Shown: positions 34,235 to 47,690 of the stretch, piece after piece
How the letters are laid out: each line of letters opens with the position of its first letter
Numbering within the stretch: the stretch's first letter is position 1
Notes under the pieces: model-generated
What the model was told of the DNA's origin: nothing
Seen by the model: only the letters and a program-made list of their open reading frames with translations
Databases searched by the model: none
Assembly (NCBI GenBank): GCA_021018995.1
Contig: CM037584.1
Location: forward strand, 46,451,811 to 46,515,810
From: Chloranthus sessilifolius
Lineage: Eukaryota > Streptophyta > Magnoliopsida > Chloranthales > Chloranthaceae
DNA: 64,000 bases
Direction: 5' to 3'
Translations under genes and position numbers: made by a program

Positions 34235-35092
34235 GCTGGCCAAGGAAGGCATTGCATTAGGACCAAAAGGAGTTGGATGATGTTCCTAGTGATGCTCTTG
34301 TTTTAGGGAGGGATGAGCCCCTTACTCATTCTTTTTTTGGTTACCTTGTAAATATAGTCTTTTTATAATTCTTAAATTTATTTATTTTTTTCAATGAATT
34401 CGTTTTCATTATTCATTAAAACTAAAAAATAGAGAGAGAGACCGGTGGGAGTGGTAGAACATAAAGAGGATTGGGCTTAGAGAGAGATGGTTGGGCTTAG
34501 AGGAGAGAGAAAATAGAGAGAAAAAAGTTTGAGTTGGAACCATCGTGAATAAACTTGCACCCAAAAATGTCGGTCCTTAAAAATTAAAAAAAAATTATAT
34601 ACAGATGGATGATCACGAGGGCATCACAGGACCTCCCATCGGATAACGTGGCTACGTCGGAACATAGGCTCACGCAGGGTAAGAAAATTCATCACTCATG
34701 AGAATAAACTTCCATTCTAACACTCGAAGTGACTCCTATTTTATTCAAAAATGGGCACGTTAACGCGTAAGAAGTGTAATGGTCAAATGGCGAATGGTCA
34801 CGTCTGAATGGCACCTTTACTCGAAGGAACTGTAATGGTCAAAACATTTGACTTGTAGGTATTTCTTTAATTCCCACCAATTGTAATTGCAAATACGCCA
34901 TTAAAAGAGACTTTTTTTTTCCCTTTTAAGATGCCACACGGCATAGATCTCACAGATGTAGTGCTTGTGTAAACTTGCATGTAGAAGGGATCCACTTTTA
35001 ATATAACATGCTAGGAGGAAATCCACACAAAAGGCGAAAGCAGACATGAGGATTATAATTTATGACCTATATTTTCATAACTACTTTTACTA
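34235..35092. other. Intergenic, GA-rich patches only
   Basis: No recognisable ORF or element end; GA-rich stretches near 34430-34530. Confidence 0.4.
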
Positions 35093-35615
35093 AGTGAAGG
35101 TTCAATTCCTTAGGACACTTTTATTTATACATACAATAGTTAAGAAGTGCTCAAGAAATATTTGATATATATATATGGAAAAGGCCTCCGTCCTGCATGG
35201 GAGGACGGTCACCGTCCTCCAAGCTTTCACGTGGAGTTCCACGTGGCACCCAAAATATTATTTCGATACCACGTGGAGCCCGGGTGCATTGCTTAGATCA
35301 TCTTTGAAAAAAAAATAATTTGAAAACTCATTTCCACTGTGAAATGTGGACCAATGAAACCCGTCAAACTTTGACTTGTGGGTTTAAAAAAAAAATTTTG
35401 ATTTTTTTTTTAAAATATTGATATATACCGTCCACTTGTGCTCCACGTGGCACCCAAACACTATTTTGGATGCCACGTGGAGCTCCACGTGTATCTTGGA
35501 GGACGGTCACCGTCCTCCAATTGAGGACCTAACCGGCTCCCTATATATATATTGTCTTTTATTATCATATTTAAGATTGACTCTAATTATCTTTATTTTG
35601 TAAATAGGAGAGGAA
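35093..35615 (+). mobile_element. 3' internal fragment of copia family 2, upstream of its own 5' LTR
   Basis: From AAGTGAAGGTTCAATTCCTTAG onward this matches 40922-41071, the internal sequence just before the 3' LTR of the same family, including the purine tract GGAGAGGAA. It is interrupted by the MITE at 35177-35541. Its presence left of the LTR at 35616 implies a tandem LTR-interior-LTR structure cut off at about 35093. Confidence 0.8.
35177..35541. mobile_element. MITE with six G-boxes
   Basis: Terminal inverted repeats of about 110 bp (GGAGGACGGT(C/G)ACCGTCCTCCAA near both ends) lie between TATATATA runs. CACGTG occurs six times, three in each arm (CACGTGGAG, CCACGTGGCAC and related). 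The uninterrupted target is visible at 40995-41010, so this is a clean insertion into a TA run. No ORF. Confidence 0.88.
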
Positions 35616-38600
35616 TGTTAGATATTTAATAAAATGAATATTTATTATTAAATTAATAATATTTATTTATTACATATTATGATTTAAAATTTTTGTTTAG
35701 CTTTAAATGAGTTTCATCTGGAAAAGATACTTTTGTCAATGCTAGAACCTACAACATTCAAGTCATAAGTGATTTAAATTTTGAAACGTATTAGAGGGAA
35801 ACTATTCCTACCAAAATTTGAAAGTATTGTAAAAAGTTAGTCCTACCTTTCTAATTTACAAGAAATTTTCTTGCTAGATATATGAAAACTTACCTTCTAT
35901 ACTGTTTAGTTTGAAAGTGAAAATATTGCTCATAGTGGCGGTTTGCTACCACGCACGTGCATATGCGCGTGTGCAATGTGCGAATTGCGCAATTGGTGCT
36001 TTTAAGGTGCACTTTGCATGTGCACATCATTGTAAAGAGCTTGAGGAGCCTTTCTTATTTGATTTAGGATAGTTTGATCAGTTGACATGTTGACCGGACA
36101 CAGATTGTCTTCACACATGTACATTGCATGTGTGCATTAGGCGGTTTCAATCGTTCATGAAACGATTAGGACAAAGCAATTACTGACTATTGAACAACCA
36201 AAAAATGTAACCGTTCGGTGTGCACCGTTGGATCCTTGAAACCGTTGATAGGATCGATAGGGCCCTTGATTCAAAAGAACCAACAGACACAATCACCCTA
36301 AAAATGTATATTGAACATTATAAATAGAAACCAGAGAAGGGGTTTTCATTCACTTGCAAATCTCGAATCCTATATCTATGTCCCTGAAATTTGTGTGCCT
36401 ACCCAGAGCATTTTTGTATGTTCGTTTCGTTGGGTCACACACTACGACAGATCGTACATCACCGAAGCTTTATTGTATTCTGGAGAAGAATTTGTTGTTA
36501 TCCCATTGCATAAAGGGGGCAAATATTGTCTTAAAGACAATGATCTAATCGTGCCTCGAAGCCATTTTCGTTCTATTTATATCATTTATTGTGTAATCTT
36601 CCAACAATTTTAAGACAATATTTTCATGACACATAAAGTGATGAATCTCTCAAATACGAAGATCAATAAACTCTAATGTTATAATGGCACAAATTTCAAA
36701 CGATGACAATCAAAAGTACACTTCCTACTCATAAACTTGAAAGTCGCATACGTTCTCACTAGGGACCTACCACCATCGGAGCATAAAGATGAAACACCTG
36801 AAAAAGGTAAAATCCGTACAAAATAGGAAAGCGGCAATTACACATGTAAAAGCTATATTCTCAATTCTTTTGTCGATTCTCTCTTTGATGTTTATCAATC
36901 TTACAAGACTACAAATGAGCTATAGGAGGTTCTTGAACAGAAATACAAAGTAGATGAAGCTGGCATGCGCACATATTTAGTAAGTTATTTAATTTTAAGA
37001 TGTTTGATTCTAAATCTATTTTGGAGCAAACGCATATATGTAGATTATCTTCAACAATCTTGTTATGGAATGAAGCACAATAAAAGAAGGTTTTCAAGTT
37101 TTTGTGATTATTGTAAAATTACCATTTTGATGGAAAGATTATAGTAAGAGTTTGAAATATGCTAAAGAAAATCGAACTATGGAGGAACTCTCGACTCATC
37201 TTCGCATAGAAAAAGAAACTCGTCTACGTGACAATGAGGAAGAAAAATAAAAATCATCTCCAAGACTCATATTATTGAAGATGCATCCACATCGAAGAAG
37301 AAGAACAAAGATAAGAACTTCAAACTGAAGTCAAATAAGAAGAATTTCAAGAGAGGAGAAGACAAAAAATGATACTTGTTTTTATTGTAAGAAATTTCGT
37401 CACTTCAAACTTGATTGTCGAGAATTCTTAAAGAATAAAAATCAGGCGAACATTGTGGTTGAAGATCTCGTTGCAGTAATCTCTGAGATGAATATGGTAG
37501 AAGGTGAAATGAATGGTGACTCGATTATGAGACTACTAGATATGTGACCTATGACAGGAATAATTTTGTATCCTATAAGAAGGTACATAATGGACATGAA
37601 TTGTTAATGAGAAATTTTACTACTGTCAAAGTTGTAGGACAAGGAAGGGTTGTTCTAAATTTTACTTCTGGAAAATTTGTCACCTTTAATGATGTACTTC
37701 ATATTCCTGAAATTCGAAAAAATCTTGTATCGGCTTGTGTTTTTAACAAATATGGATTTAAGATCTTGATCAAATTCAATTCCATTACACTTTCTAAAAA
37801 AGGGAAGTTTGTAGGCAAGGGATATGCCTCTTGAGAAATGTTTAAGTTCAACCTCAATGAAAAATTTGCTTCTTCGGTTTATATGTGACTCAATATATTT
37901 ATGGCATAATAGATTAGGACATTAAAATGTACGTTTTATGAAAAATATGATTACATCGAAACTTATTTCTAAAATATATATAGATTATGATAAAGATAAA
38001 TGTAGTATTTACGTATAATATGAAATTACTAAGTAGTCATTTAAGAGTGTTGAAAGACAATCTAAATTATTAAATTTAATTCATATGGATTTGTATAGTT
38101 TGAATAGCATTATTACTAGAGGCAAAAAAGATACTTTATAACTTTCATTGATGATTGTTCTAGGTTTGCATATGTTTACCAACTTAAATTGAAGGATGAA
38201 GCATTTAGTAAATTCATCTCTTATAAGACTTAGTGAAAAATTAATTAGATTTTAAAATTAAGGCTTAGAGGTCGGATAGGAGTGATGAATACATGTCACA
38301 TGAATTTTTAGATTTTTGTGATAAATATGAAATTATTCATAAAGTCACTGCTCTAGTAAAAATGATAAACTCTATTTCAATAAATTCTTTTTTGAATTCA
38401 AATCTATGAGGAGAAATGTTATTCCCTGCATGTTATATTTTACATTGGATATCACATAAAAAGTCCTCTAAAACTCCATATGAAGTTTGGAAGAATAAAT
38501 CTTTCAATTTATATTTTTTTAAAGTATGGGTTGTAGAACACATGTTAGGGTACTCAATTATAAACGTATAAAATTTGATTCTAAAGCCATAGAATGTATT

Positions 38601-41600
38601 TTGTGAGATATTCACTGAATAGTCTTATACAGATTTTTGCTATGTGAGAATAATAATATTTTTTAAGAGGATTCAATTTTTGAATAAAGAGATATACTAT
38701 TTTATGAGAATAAATTCTTTAGTATTCCTAAACCTCTTGTATCCTCTGACTTTGAAGAATATTCTAATTCTCCTCATCTTTCTAGTATTGAAGATGAAGA
38801 GATAGAACCTAGAAGAGATAAGAGACCTAGAAAAGACACTAATTTTAGTTCATATTTTTATGTTTATCTTGTAGAAGGAACTAAAAATGAGAAAATTAAG
38901 AAAATGAAATTTATTTTGATTCGAAGAATATCCTAAAGCATATGATGAAGCTTTAAGTCTATAGATTCCTCATTTTAGAAAGAAGTCATAAATGATGAAA
39001 TGGACTCTATCACAACTAATAATAGATGAGAATTAGTGAACTTACTACAGGGATCTAAACCTATAGGTTATAAATGGATATTCAAAAGAAAATTTAATTC
39101 TAATGACACTATAAATAAGTTTAAGGTTAAATTGTTGTCAAAGGTTTTAGACAAAAGTATGGTATTAATTATTTTGATAGTTATGCTCCAATGGCTCAAA
39201 TTTATTCAATCAGGATATTTTGTAATTGCTTCTATATATAATCTAAAAGTTCATTAAATGGATGTTAAGATAGCCTTTTTAAATTGTGAACTTAAAGAGA
39301 AAATATATATAGAACGACCAGAACGATTTATAATGTAAGGACATGAAAATAAAGTTTGTAAACTCATTGAGTCCTTATATGGTCTAAACAGACTTTCATA
39401 CAGTGGCATTAAAAATTTGATAATACTATTTTATCATATAAATTCAAGATTAATAAACCAGATAAATGTATTTATAGTAAGATATCAAACGATAAGGGTG
39501 TAATAGTTTGTCTGTATGTGGATGACCTCTTAATTATTTGTACTGATTTAATAAGTATTGAAAATAAAAAAAGTTTTTTTACTTTAAAATTTGATATGAA
39601 AGATATGGGTGAAGCCGATGTAATTTTTAGAATAAAATTATTTAAACGAGATAATAATATTATTTTATCTCAGTTGCACTATATAGAAAAGTGTTAAAGA
39701 AATTTAAACATAATGACAAATTAGTACCAATACATTTTGGTCAAAGTGTAAAATTAAAATCCAACGATAGCAGGAGTGGATTACAATTAAAATATTCTAG
39801 AGTAATTGATAGTTGGATGTATGTTACTCATTGCACTAGACCCAATATTACTTATGTTGTAGGAAAATTAAGTAGATATACTAATAATCCTAGTCATGAA
39901 TATTGGAAAGCAATTGGTAAAGTATTAAATTATCTTAATGAAACTAAGGATTATACATTACATTATGTTGATTTTCCTACAGGACTTAAATGATACACAG
40001 ACGCTAGTTGGAACAATGATTCAGAGGTTTACGAGTGGATGAGTATTTACTCTTGGAGGTGTCGCAATTTCTTTGGGATCAAAGAAACAAACATGCATTA
40101 TACATGCAACTATGAATTTAGAATTTATTACACTTTCTGCATGGAGCAAGGAAGCAAAGTAGTTAAGGAATTTATTATTAGAAATTCTTATTTAGCATAA
40201 GCCTATGCTACCGATATCTTTATTTTGTAATAGTGTAGTTATACCATCTAAAGTTTATAACAAAATTTATAATGAAAAGTCTAGACATATAAGCCTAAAA
40301 TACGGTTATATTAGTCAATTACTTCGTGAATGAATAATTACTATATATTCAATAAGGGTGTTTGCAAATTTAGCGAATGATTTTACAAATGGTCTTGCAA
40401 GAGATGTGATAATTAAAATATCGTAAGGGATGAGTTTAAAGTCTAATAAATTACATCACCTATTATGATAATCCGGTCTATTTTCTATAAACTAAAGATT
40501 CAATGGAAAAAATAAATCATAAGAAGTGATTGCACATTATTAAAAGTGTGAGTATACAATTCAAACCATTTCAAGTAATAATGTGGTACTTGTAATATAA
40601 GAAAAATATTGAGTTAATTCTCTTAATCAATCTATAACATATAACGTTAAAATGTTTAAGTTACAAAGACATTTCTGATAGAACTGACCTATATGAGTTT
40701 AGAAGTAGAAGTGTGACCGCTTCTAAGATAGATAAAAGTTTTTTTTGAATAAAACTCATGAATATTGGGTATAAGCACAAGGTCATAAAATGTGTTGGCT
40801 GTAGGAATGAAATGAAACTTAGATTGCTTATATGCATGATATATCCGGTTGATTATACAAGAAAATTAGTTCAAGAAATTAAATCACTAAAGTTTTTTAT
40901 CAACCTTGATGTATTATCATTAAGCGAAGGTTCAATTCCTTAGAACATCTTCATTTATGCATACAATAGTCAAAAAGTACTCAAAAAATATTTGGTACAT
41001 ATATATACTATCTTTGATTATCAAATTTAAAATTGACTCTAATTATCTTTATTTTGTAAATAAGGGAGGAATGTTGAATATTTAATAAAATAAATATTTA
41101 TTATTAAATTAATAAAATTTATTTATTATATACTATGGTTTAACGTTTTTGTTTAACTTTAAATGGGTTCCATGTGGAAAAGATATTTTGCCAATACTTG
41201 AACTTACAACCTTCAAGTCAAAAGTGATTTGAATTTTGAAAAGTATAGGAGGGAAACTATTCTCACCAAAACTTGAAAGTATTATAAAAAGTTAGTCCAA
41301 CACCTCTAATTTACATGAAAGTTTCTTGTCATATATATGGACTGAAAACTTACCTTCTATATTGTTTGATTTGAAAGTGAAAATATTGCTCATCGCGGCG
41401 GTTTGCCACCGTGCACGTGCTCGATGTGCGAATGGCGCAATAAGCGCTTTTAAGGCGCACTTCACATATGCGCATCGTCGCGAGGAGCTTGAAAAGTCTT
41501 TCTTAATTGATCTAGAATAGTCCGATCAGTTGACTTGTTGATCGAACACAAATTGCCTTCACACATGTACATTTCATGTGTGCATTAGGCGATTTTCAAC

Positions 41601-42075
41601 CGTTCATGAAAACGGTTCGCACAAAGTAGTTACTGACTGTTGAACATCAAAAAAATATAATCATTCGGTGTGCATCGTTGGATCCTTCAAACTATTAATC
41701 GAATCAATCAGGGCCATCAATTCCAATGAACCAAAAGATACAATCGCCCTTGAAAAGATACATCAAACATTATAAATAGAGGCCAGATGAGGGGTTTTCA
41801 TTCACTTTCAAATCTCAAATCCTATGTCCGTGTCCTTGAAATTCGTTTGTCTACCAGAGTAATTCTGTGTATTCGTTTCGTTGAATCACACACTATAGTG
41901 CAACGTGGTGTGTGATAAATTGGTGTATCACCGAGGCTTCATTATATCCTAGAGGTGAATTTGCCGTTATCCCGTTGCATATAGAAGGTAAATATTATCT
42001 TAAAAATAGCGATCTAATCATTCTTTGAAGCCATTTTCGATCTATTTCTATCATTTATTGTATAATTGTTTAACA
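35616..42075 (+). mobile_element. Ty1/copia element, family 2, heavily decayed
   Basis: LTRs 35616-36606 (991 bp) and 41072-42075 (1004 bp) start TGTT(A/G)GATATTTAATAAAA-like and end (C/T)AACA. The purine tract GGGAGGAA precedes the 3' LTR. The interior (36607-41071) keeps order gag knuckle, protease region, integrase, RT, RNase H in broken frames: CFYCKKFRHFKLDC near 37375, [14 protein letters not shown] near 39510, RPNITYVVGKLSRYTNNPSH near 39840. No primer site is recognised after the 5' LTR. Copy B at 42384-47690 gives the reference order. Confidence 0.9.
36314..36330 (+). promoter_or_regulatory. TATA box in copia LTR
   Basis: CATTATAAATAGAAACC is conserved in the other LTRs of the family (41769 region on +, 42687-42705 on -), about 700 bp into the LTR. 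Confidence 0.6.
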
Positions 42076-42383
42076 AAATCCAACTTTCCTTGTTCATTTC
42101 ATTATTTTCAACTTTTACCGTACTTAAATCAAATGTAAAAATCCCTTAAATTTGGCTTAGACAACAGGATTCGTGCCATAAGGCTATATATTCATAAGCT
42201 CACATTTAACCTTTCATATGAACATGGTCTTTGGAATGAGGTCATGAACGTGGTGGCCTGCCATCTAACGGTCTGGATTGACCGGTTTGGTGCCTTGCAG
42301 ACATTACAAATCAGTTCTAAGTATCGTCTATTTATTTAAATCATATTCTACATTATGAAGGGTTTCTCTCCAAAGGCATTACT
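42076..42383. other. Spacer between two inverted copia elements
   Basis: 308 bp of AT-rich sequence with no ORF. It ends in TTACT, the left duplication of element B. Confidence 0.7.
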
Positions 42384-43932
42384 TGTTAGTATATTGCACA
42401 AAGATTGACAGAAAATAGACCGAAAAATTGCTTCAAGGCGCGATTAGATCGCTGTCTTTAAGACAATATTTGCCCCCTATATGCAACGGGATATCGGCAA
42501 ATTCGCCTCCAGGATACAATGAAGCCTCGGTGAAGAACCGATCTGTCACACACTACGTTGCACTGTAGTGTGCGACCGTGCGACCCAACGAAACGAAGAC
42601 ACAGAATGCTCTGGTTTGCACAAGAATTCTGAGGGCTCAGATGTAGGATTCGGAAATTGCAAGTGCCTAGAATCCCTCCTCTGGCCTCTATTTATAACTT
42701 TCGGAGCACCTTTTCAGGGGCGGTTGTGTCTGTCGGTTGCTTGCAATCGAGGGCCCTGATCGATCCGATCAACGGTTGCAAGGATCCAACGGTTCACATC
42801 CGATTCACATCTTTTGGTCAACCGATTTATGCGAATTGAAATCGTGGCTTGTTCGAATCTCAATCCGACCGTTTCCTTGAACGGTGAAGCGCCTAATGCA
42901 CACATGCGGTGCACGCGTCGCGAAATCAATCCGTCAAGTCAACCGATCGAATCATCTCGCTCAAATAGGAACGATGTGGTCGTGCAAAGTGCGCCTTAAA
43001 AGCGCCAATTGCGCCATTCATATCGCATATCGCTACATCAAGTCAAACAATATAGAAGGTAAGTTTCCATATATAAGCCATGAATATTTCTTGTAAAATA
43101 GTGAGGTGGGACAAAACATTTACAACACTTTTAAACTTATGGTGGGAAAAGTTTCCCTCCAATATTAATTCAAAATTCAAGTAATTTTGACTTGAAGGTT
43201 AAAAGCATCCTTTTAATATGGAACCAATCACTTTAAGGAACCATTTAAAAATAAATAAATATTATTAAATTAATAATAGATAAATATTATTAAAGTAATA
43301 AATATTTATTTGGTAAATATCCAACATTCCTCCCCTATTTTGGAAATAAAGAAACTGAGAATCATTCTTAAATCTGATATCCAAAAATAGTATATATATG
43401 TATCAAAGAAATTTGAGCATTTCTTGACTACTGTATGCATAAATGAAGGTGTCCTAATGAATTGAACATTCACTTAGTGAGAATACATCAAAGTTGATAA
43501 AGAACTTTAGTAATCTAATTTCTTGAACTAATTTTCTTGTATAATCAATCGGATATATCACACACATAAGTAATCTAAGTTTCATTTCATTTTAACAGCC
43601 AACACGTTTTATGGCCTTGTGCTTATACCCCGGTATTCATGAGTTGTATTTAAGAAAAGCCTTTATCTTTCTTCGAAGCAGCCACACTTCGTAACTCATA
43701 TAGGTCAGTTCTATCAGAAATGCCTTTGTAACTTAGACATTTCAATATTATATGTTATATACTGATTAAGAGAAATACCTCAACTTCTTCCTTACGTTAC
43801 AAGTTCCACATTATTTCTTGAGATGGTTAGAGTTGTAAACTCGCACTTTTAATAATGTGCAATCACTACATATGATTTGTTTTCCCATTGAACCTTTAGT
43901 TTCTAGACTTTAGAAAATAGGTCGGGTTACCA

Positions 43933-45385
43933 TCATAGGTGATGTAATCTATTAGGCTTTAAACCCATCTCTTCTGATGTTTTAATAACTACATCTCTTG
44001 CAAGACCTTTTGTAAATTGATCCGCTAAATTTGCAAAGGTCCGTATTGAATTGATAGTAATTACTCCTTCACAGAGTAATTGACTAACATAACTGTGTCT
44101 TAAACTTATATGTCTAAACTTTCCATTATAGATTTTGCTATAAGCTTTAGATAGCAATTCACTATCACGAATAAAGAGATTGGTGGCATATGCTTGCCAA
44201 ATAGGAATTTCTAATAGTAAATTTCTTAACCACTTCTTCCTTGCTCCCGCAAGAGCAATAAATTCGATTCCATAGTTGCATGTGTTATGCATGTTTGTTT
44301 CTTTGATCCCCAAGAAATCCGGCACCTCCAAGTGTAAATACCCATCCACTAGTAGACCTTGACTCATCTGTATCATTGTTCCAACTAGCATCTGTGTATC
44401 CCTCAAGTACAGTAGGATAACCAACATAATGTAAAGCATAATCCTTAGTTTTATTAAGATAACTTAATACTCTACTAATTGCTTTCCAATGTTCATGACT
44501 AGGATTACTAGTATATCTACTTAATTTCTCTACCGCATAAGCAATATCAGGTCTAGTGCAATGAGTAGCATACATCAAACTACCAATTACTCTAGAAAAG
44601 TCTAATTGAGATACACTTCTACTATCGTTGGGTTTTAATTTTATACTTGGATCAAAAGGTATTGGTGCTAATTTTCCATTATGTTTAAATTTCTTTAGCA
44701 CTTTTTCTATATAGTGTGACTGAGATAAAATAATATTATTATCTTGCTTAAATAATTTTATTCCAAGAATTACATCGGCTTCACCCATGTCTTTCATATC
44801 AAATTTTGAAGCCAAAAAACTTTTTGTATATATAATACTTTCTAAGTCTGTACCAAAAATTAAGAGGTCATCCACATAGAGACAAATAATTATTCCTTTA
44901 CCCTTTAATATCTTACTATAAATGCATTTATCTGATTCATTAATCTTGAATCTATATGATAAAATAATACTATCAAATTTTTCATGCCACTGTTTAGGAG
45001 CCTGTTTTAGACCATATAGGGACCTAATAAGTTTACAAACTTTATTTTCATGTCCTTGCATGATAAAACCCTCTGGTTGATCTATATATACTTCCTCTTC
45101 AAGTTCACCATTTAAAAAGGCGGTCTTAACATCCATTTGATGAACTTGAAGTTTATATATAGAAGCAAGAGCAAATAAGATCCTTATGGAAGAAATTCTA
45201 GCCACTGGAGCATAGGTATCAAAATAATCAATACTATGTTTTTGTCTAAAACCTTTGACAACAAGTCTAGCCTTAAACTTATTTATAGTGCCATTAGGAT
45301 TAAGTTTTCTTTTAAATATCCACTTACAACCTATAGGTTTAGATCCCTGTGGTAAGTCTACTAATTCCCAAGTATTATTGGACAT
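43933..45385 (-). pseudogene. Reverse transcriptase and RNase H of copia copy B
   Basis: Open from 45385 to about 44285: [55 protein letters not shown], the catalytic [31 protein letters not shown], and [18 protein letters not shown] of RNase H. One frameshift near 44300 separates the last part (KKWLRNLLLEIPIW, RHISLRHSYVSQLL, TKGLARDVVI), which ends at 43933. The key Asp residues are present. It was probably open until recently. Confidence 0.93.
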
Positions 45386-45448
45386 GATAGAATCAATTTC
45401 ATCATTTATAGCTTCTTTCCAAAATACAGAATCAATAGACTTAACAGC

Positions 45449-46155
45449 TTAATCAAAAGTTTGAGGATCTTCATCGATATTAAAAATAAATTTCATTTTC
45501 TTAGTTTTCTCATTTCTGGTTCCTTCTACAAGATATACATAGAAATCTGACCAAAAATCAGTGGCTTTCCTAGGTCTCTTACTTCTTTTAGGTTCCATCT
45601 TTTCATCTTCACTACTAGAGAGATGAAGAGAATCAGAAGATTCATCTAATTTAGAGGATGCAAGAGGTTTAGAAATAGTAGAGAAAGTATTCTCATAAAA
45701 TACTGCATCTCTAGATTCAAAAATTGAATCCTTTTCAAAAATATTATTATGCTTACATACTAAAAATCTGTATATAGGATTATTAATAGAATATCCCACA
45801 AAAATACATTCAATGGCTTTAGGACCTAATTTTGTACGTTTATAATGCACTTAACTAATGCTCTACAACCCCATACTTTTAAATAGTGTAATTTGGGAGG
45901 TTTGTTCTTCCAAATTTCATATGGAGTTTTATAAGACTTTTTAAAAGGTATCCGATTTAAAATATAACATGCAGTAAGCAATGCTTCTCCCCATAAATTT
46001 GAATTCAAACCAGAATTTGTTAACATAGAATTTACCATTTCTACTAGAGTCCGATTTTTTCTTTCGACAATTCCATTTGATTGAGGAGAATATGGAGTGG
46101 TGACTTCATGAATAATTTCATACTTGTCACAAAATTCAGAAAATTCATGTGACAT
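45449..46155 (-). pseudogene. Integrase core and C-terminal linker of copia copy B
   Basis: TTPYSPQSNGIVERKNRTLV with the catalytic Glu, then LWGEALLTACYILNRIP and YEIWKNKPPKLHYLKVWGCR (46155-45826). After a frame change near 45845 comes KAIECIFVGYSINNPIYRFL and a Ser-rich linker to 45449. A TAA at about 45448 interrupts the junction to RT; the + copy has GAA there. Confidence 0.9.
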
Positions 46156-46203
46156 GTATTCACCTCCCCTATCCGATCGTAATGCCTTAATTTTAAAATC
46201 TAA

Positions 46204-47292
46204 TTAATTTTTCACTAAGGCCTTATAAGAGATAAATTTACTAAATGTTTCATATTTTAATTGAAGAAGAAAAACATATGTAAATCGAGAACAATCATCA
46301 ATAAAAGTGATGAAATATCTTTTCCCTCCTCTAGTAGTAATATTATTTAAACTATACAAATCAGTATGAATTAAATCTAATAGTTTAGATTGTCTTTCAA
46401 CACTTTTAAATGGTTTTTTAGTCATTTTAGATTGGACGCATATGCTACATTTATCTTTACCATAATTTATATGTATTTTAGGAAGAAGTTCTAATTTAAT
46501 CATATTATCCATAGAACGTAAATTTAAATGCCCTAATCTATTATGCCATAAATAAATTGAGTCACACATATAAACCGAAGAAGCAGATTTTTCATTGATA
46601 TTGAACTTAAACATTCCACAAGAGGCATATCCCTTGCCTACAAACATCCCTTTCTTAGAAAGTACAATGGAATCGGATTCGATCACAATTTTGAATCCAT
46701 GTTTGTTCAGAATATAAGTCGATACAAGATTTTTCCGGATTTCAGGAACATGAAGGACATCATTCAGGGTAACAGATTTTCCCGAAGTAAAGTGTAGAAC
46801 AACTTTGTCTTGGCCTACCACTTTGGCAGTAGTAGAATTTCCCATGAACAATTCATATCCATCATGAGCCTCCTCATAGGATATAAAATTATTCCTATCA
46901 GAAGTAACATGCCTAGTAGCTCCAGAATCGAGCCACCATTCATTTCCACCATCTACCATATTGACTTCGGAGATCACCGCAACGAGATCTTCTTCACCCA
47001 CAATGTTTGCCTGATTTTTATTTTTTAAAAACTCTCGACAATCACGTTTGAAATGGACGGGTTTATTGCAATAAAAACAAGTACCCTTCTTTGTTTTTTC
47101 CTTGTATTGTCCTCTCTTGAAATCCTTCTTATTCGGCTTCAGTTTAAAGTTCTTCCCTTTGTTCTTCTTCTTCAATGATGTGGATGCATCTTCAACAATG
47201 TGCGCATTGGAGACGAGTTCAGTTTTCTCCTCCTCATTATCACCTAGACAAGCCTCTTCTTCTATGCGAATATGAGTTAAGAGTTCCTCCAT
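46204..47292 (-). pseudogene. gag C-terminus, protease and integrase start of copia copy B
   Basis: A 362-codon open frame begins ATGGAGGAACTC right after the LTR junction. It contains the knuckle CFYCNKPVHFKRDC (CX2CX4HX4C), protease WWLDSGATRHVTSD, the integrase zinc region (HNRLGHLNLRSMDN, CSICVQSK) and first catalytic part (LIHTDLYSL, FITFIDDCSRF). A TAA near 46203 separates it from the next block. The gag capsid part is missing because of the LTR-gag deletion. Confidence 0.92.
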
Positions 47293-47296
47293 AGTA

Positions 47297-47690
47297 CGGT
47301 CGTGCGAAGTGCAAAGTGCGCTTTAAAAGCGTCAATTGCGCCATTCGCACATCGTGCCCGTGTGTGGCGGCGAACCGCCGCTATAAGCTGTGTTCTTCTT
47401 ATCAGGCCAAACAATATGGAAGGTAAGTTTCCATATATAAGCCATGAATATTTCTTGTAAAATAGTGAGGTGGGACAAAACATTTATAACACTTTTAAAC
47501 TTATGGTGGGAAAAGTTTCCCTCCAATATTAATTCAAAATTCAAGTAATTTTGACTTGAAGGTTAAAAGCATCATTTTAATATGGAACCAATCACTTTAA
47601 GGAACCATTTAAAAATAAATAAACATTATCAAATTAATAATAGATAAATATTATTAAAGTAATAAATATTTATTTGGTAAATATCCAACA
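47297..47690 (-). repeat. Truncated 5' LTR of copia copy B
   Basis: First roughly 395 bp of the LTR, matching 42935-43328 closely, including CGGCGAACCGCCG-type sequence and GCGCTTTAAAAGCG-like palindromes. It stops at GGTCGT next to the gag ATG context. The TATA region about 700 bp into the full LTR is absent. Confidence 0.88.

Larger units (their letters stand above)
42384..47690 (-). mobile_element. Ty1/copia element, family 2, copy B, truncated 5' LTR (TTACT)
   Basis: The 3' LTR is 42384-43328, preceded in element sense by the purine tract AAAATAGGGGAGGAA. The 5' end TGTTGGATATTTACC lies at 47690. The duplication TTACT is perfect at 42379-42383 and 47691-47695. The 5' LTR keeps only its first roughly 395 bp (47297-47690) and is fused to gag, so the TATA region, the 3' part of the LTR, any primer site and the gag N-terminus are missing. 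Pol is much better preserved than in the + copy next to it. Confidence 0.93.

Noticed and set aside
35166-35176. Exact target duplication of the G-box MITE
   Set aside because: Both flanks are TA runs, so a 2-bp, 9-bp or longer duplication cannot be told apart.
42568-43096. Several plus-strand ORFs of 60-70 codons
   Set aside because: They lie inside the 3' LTR of the minus-strand copia element and have no domain.
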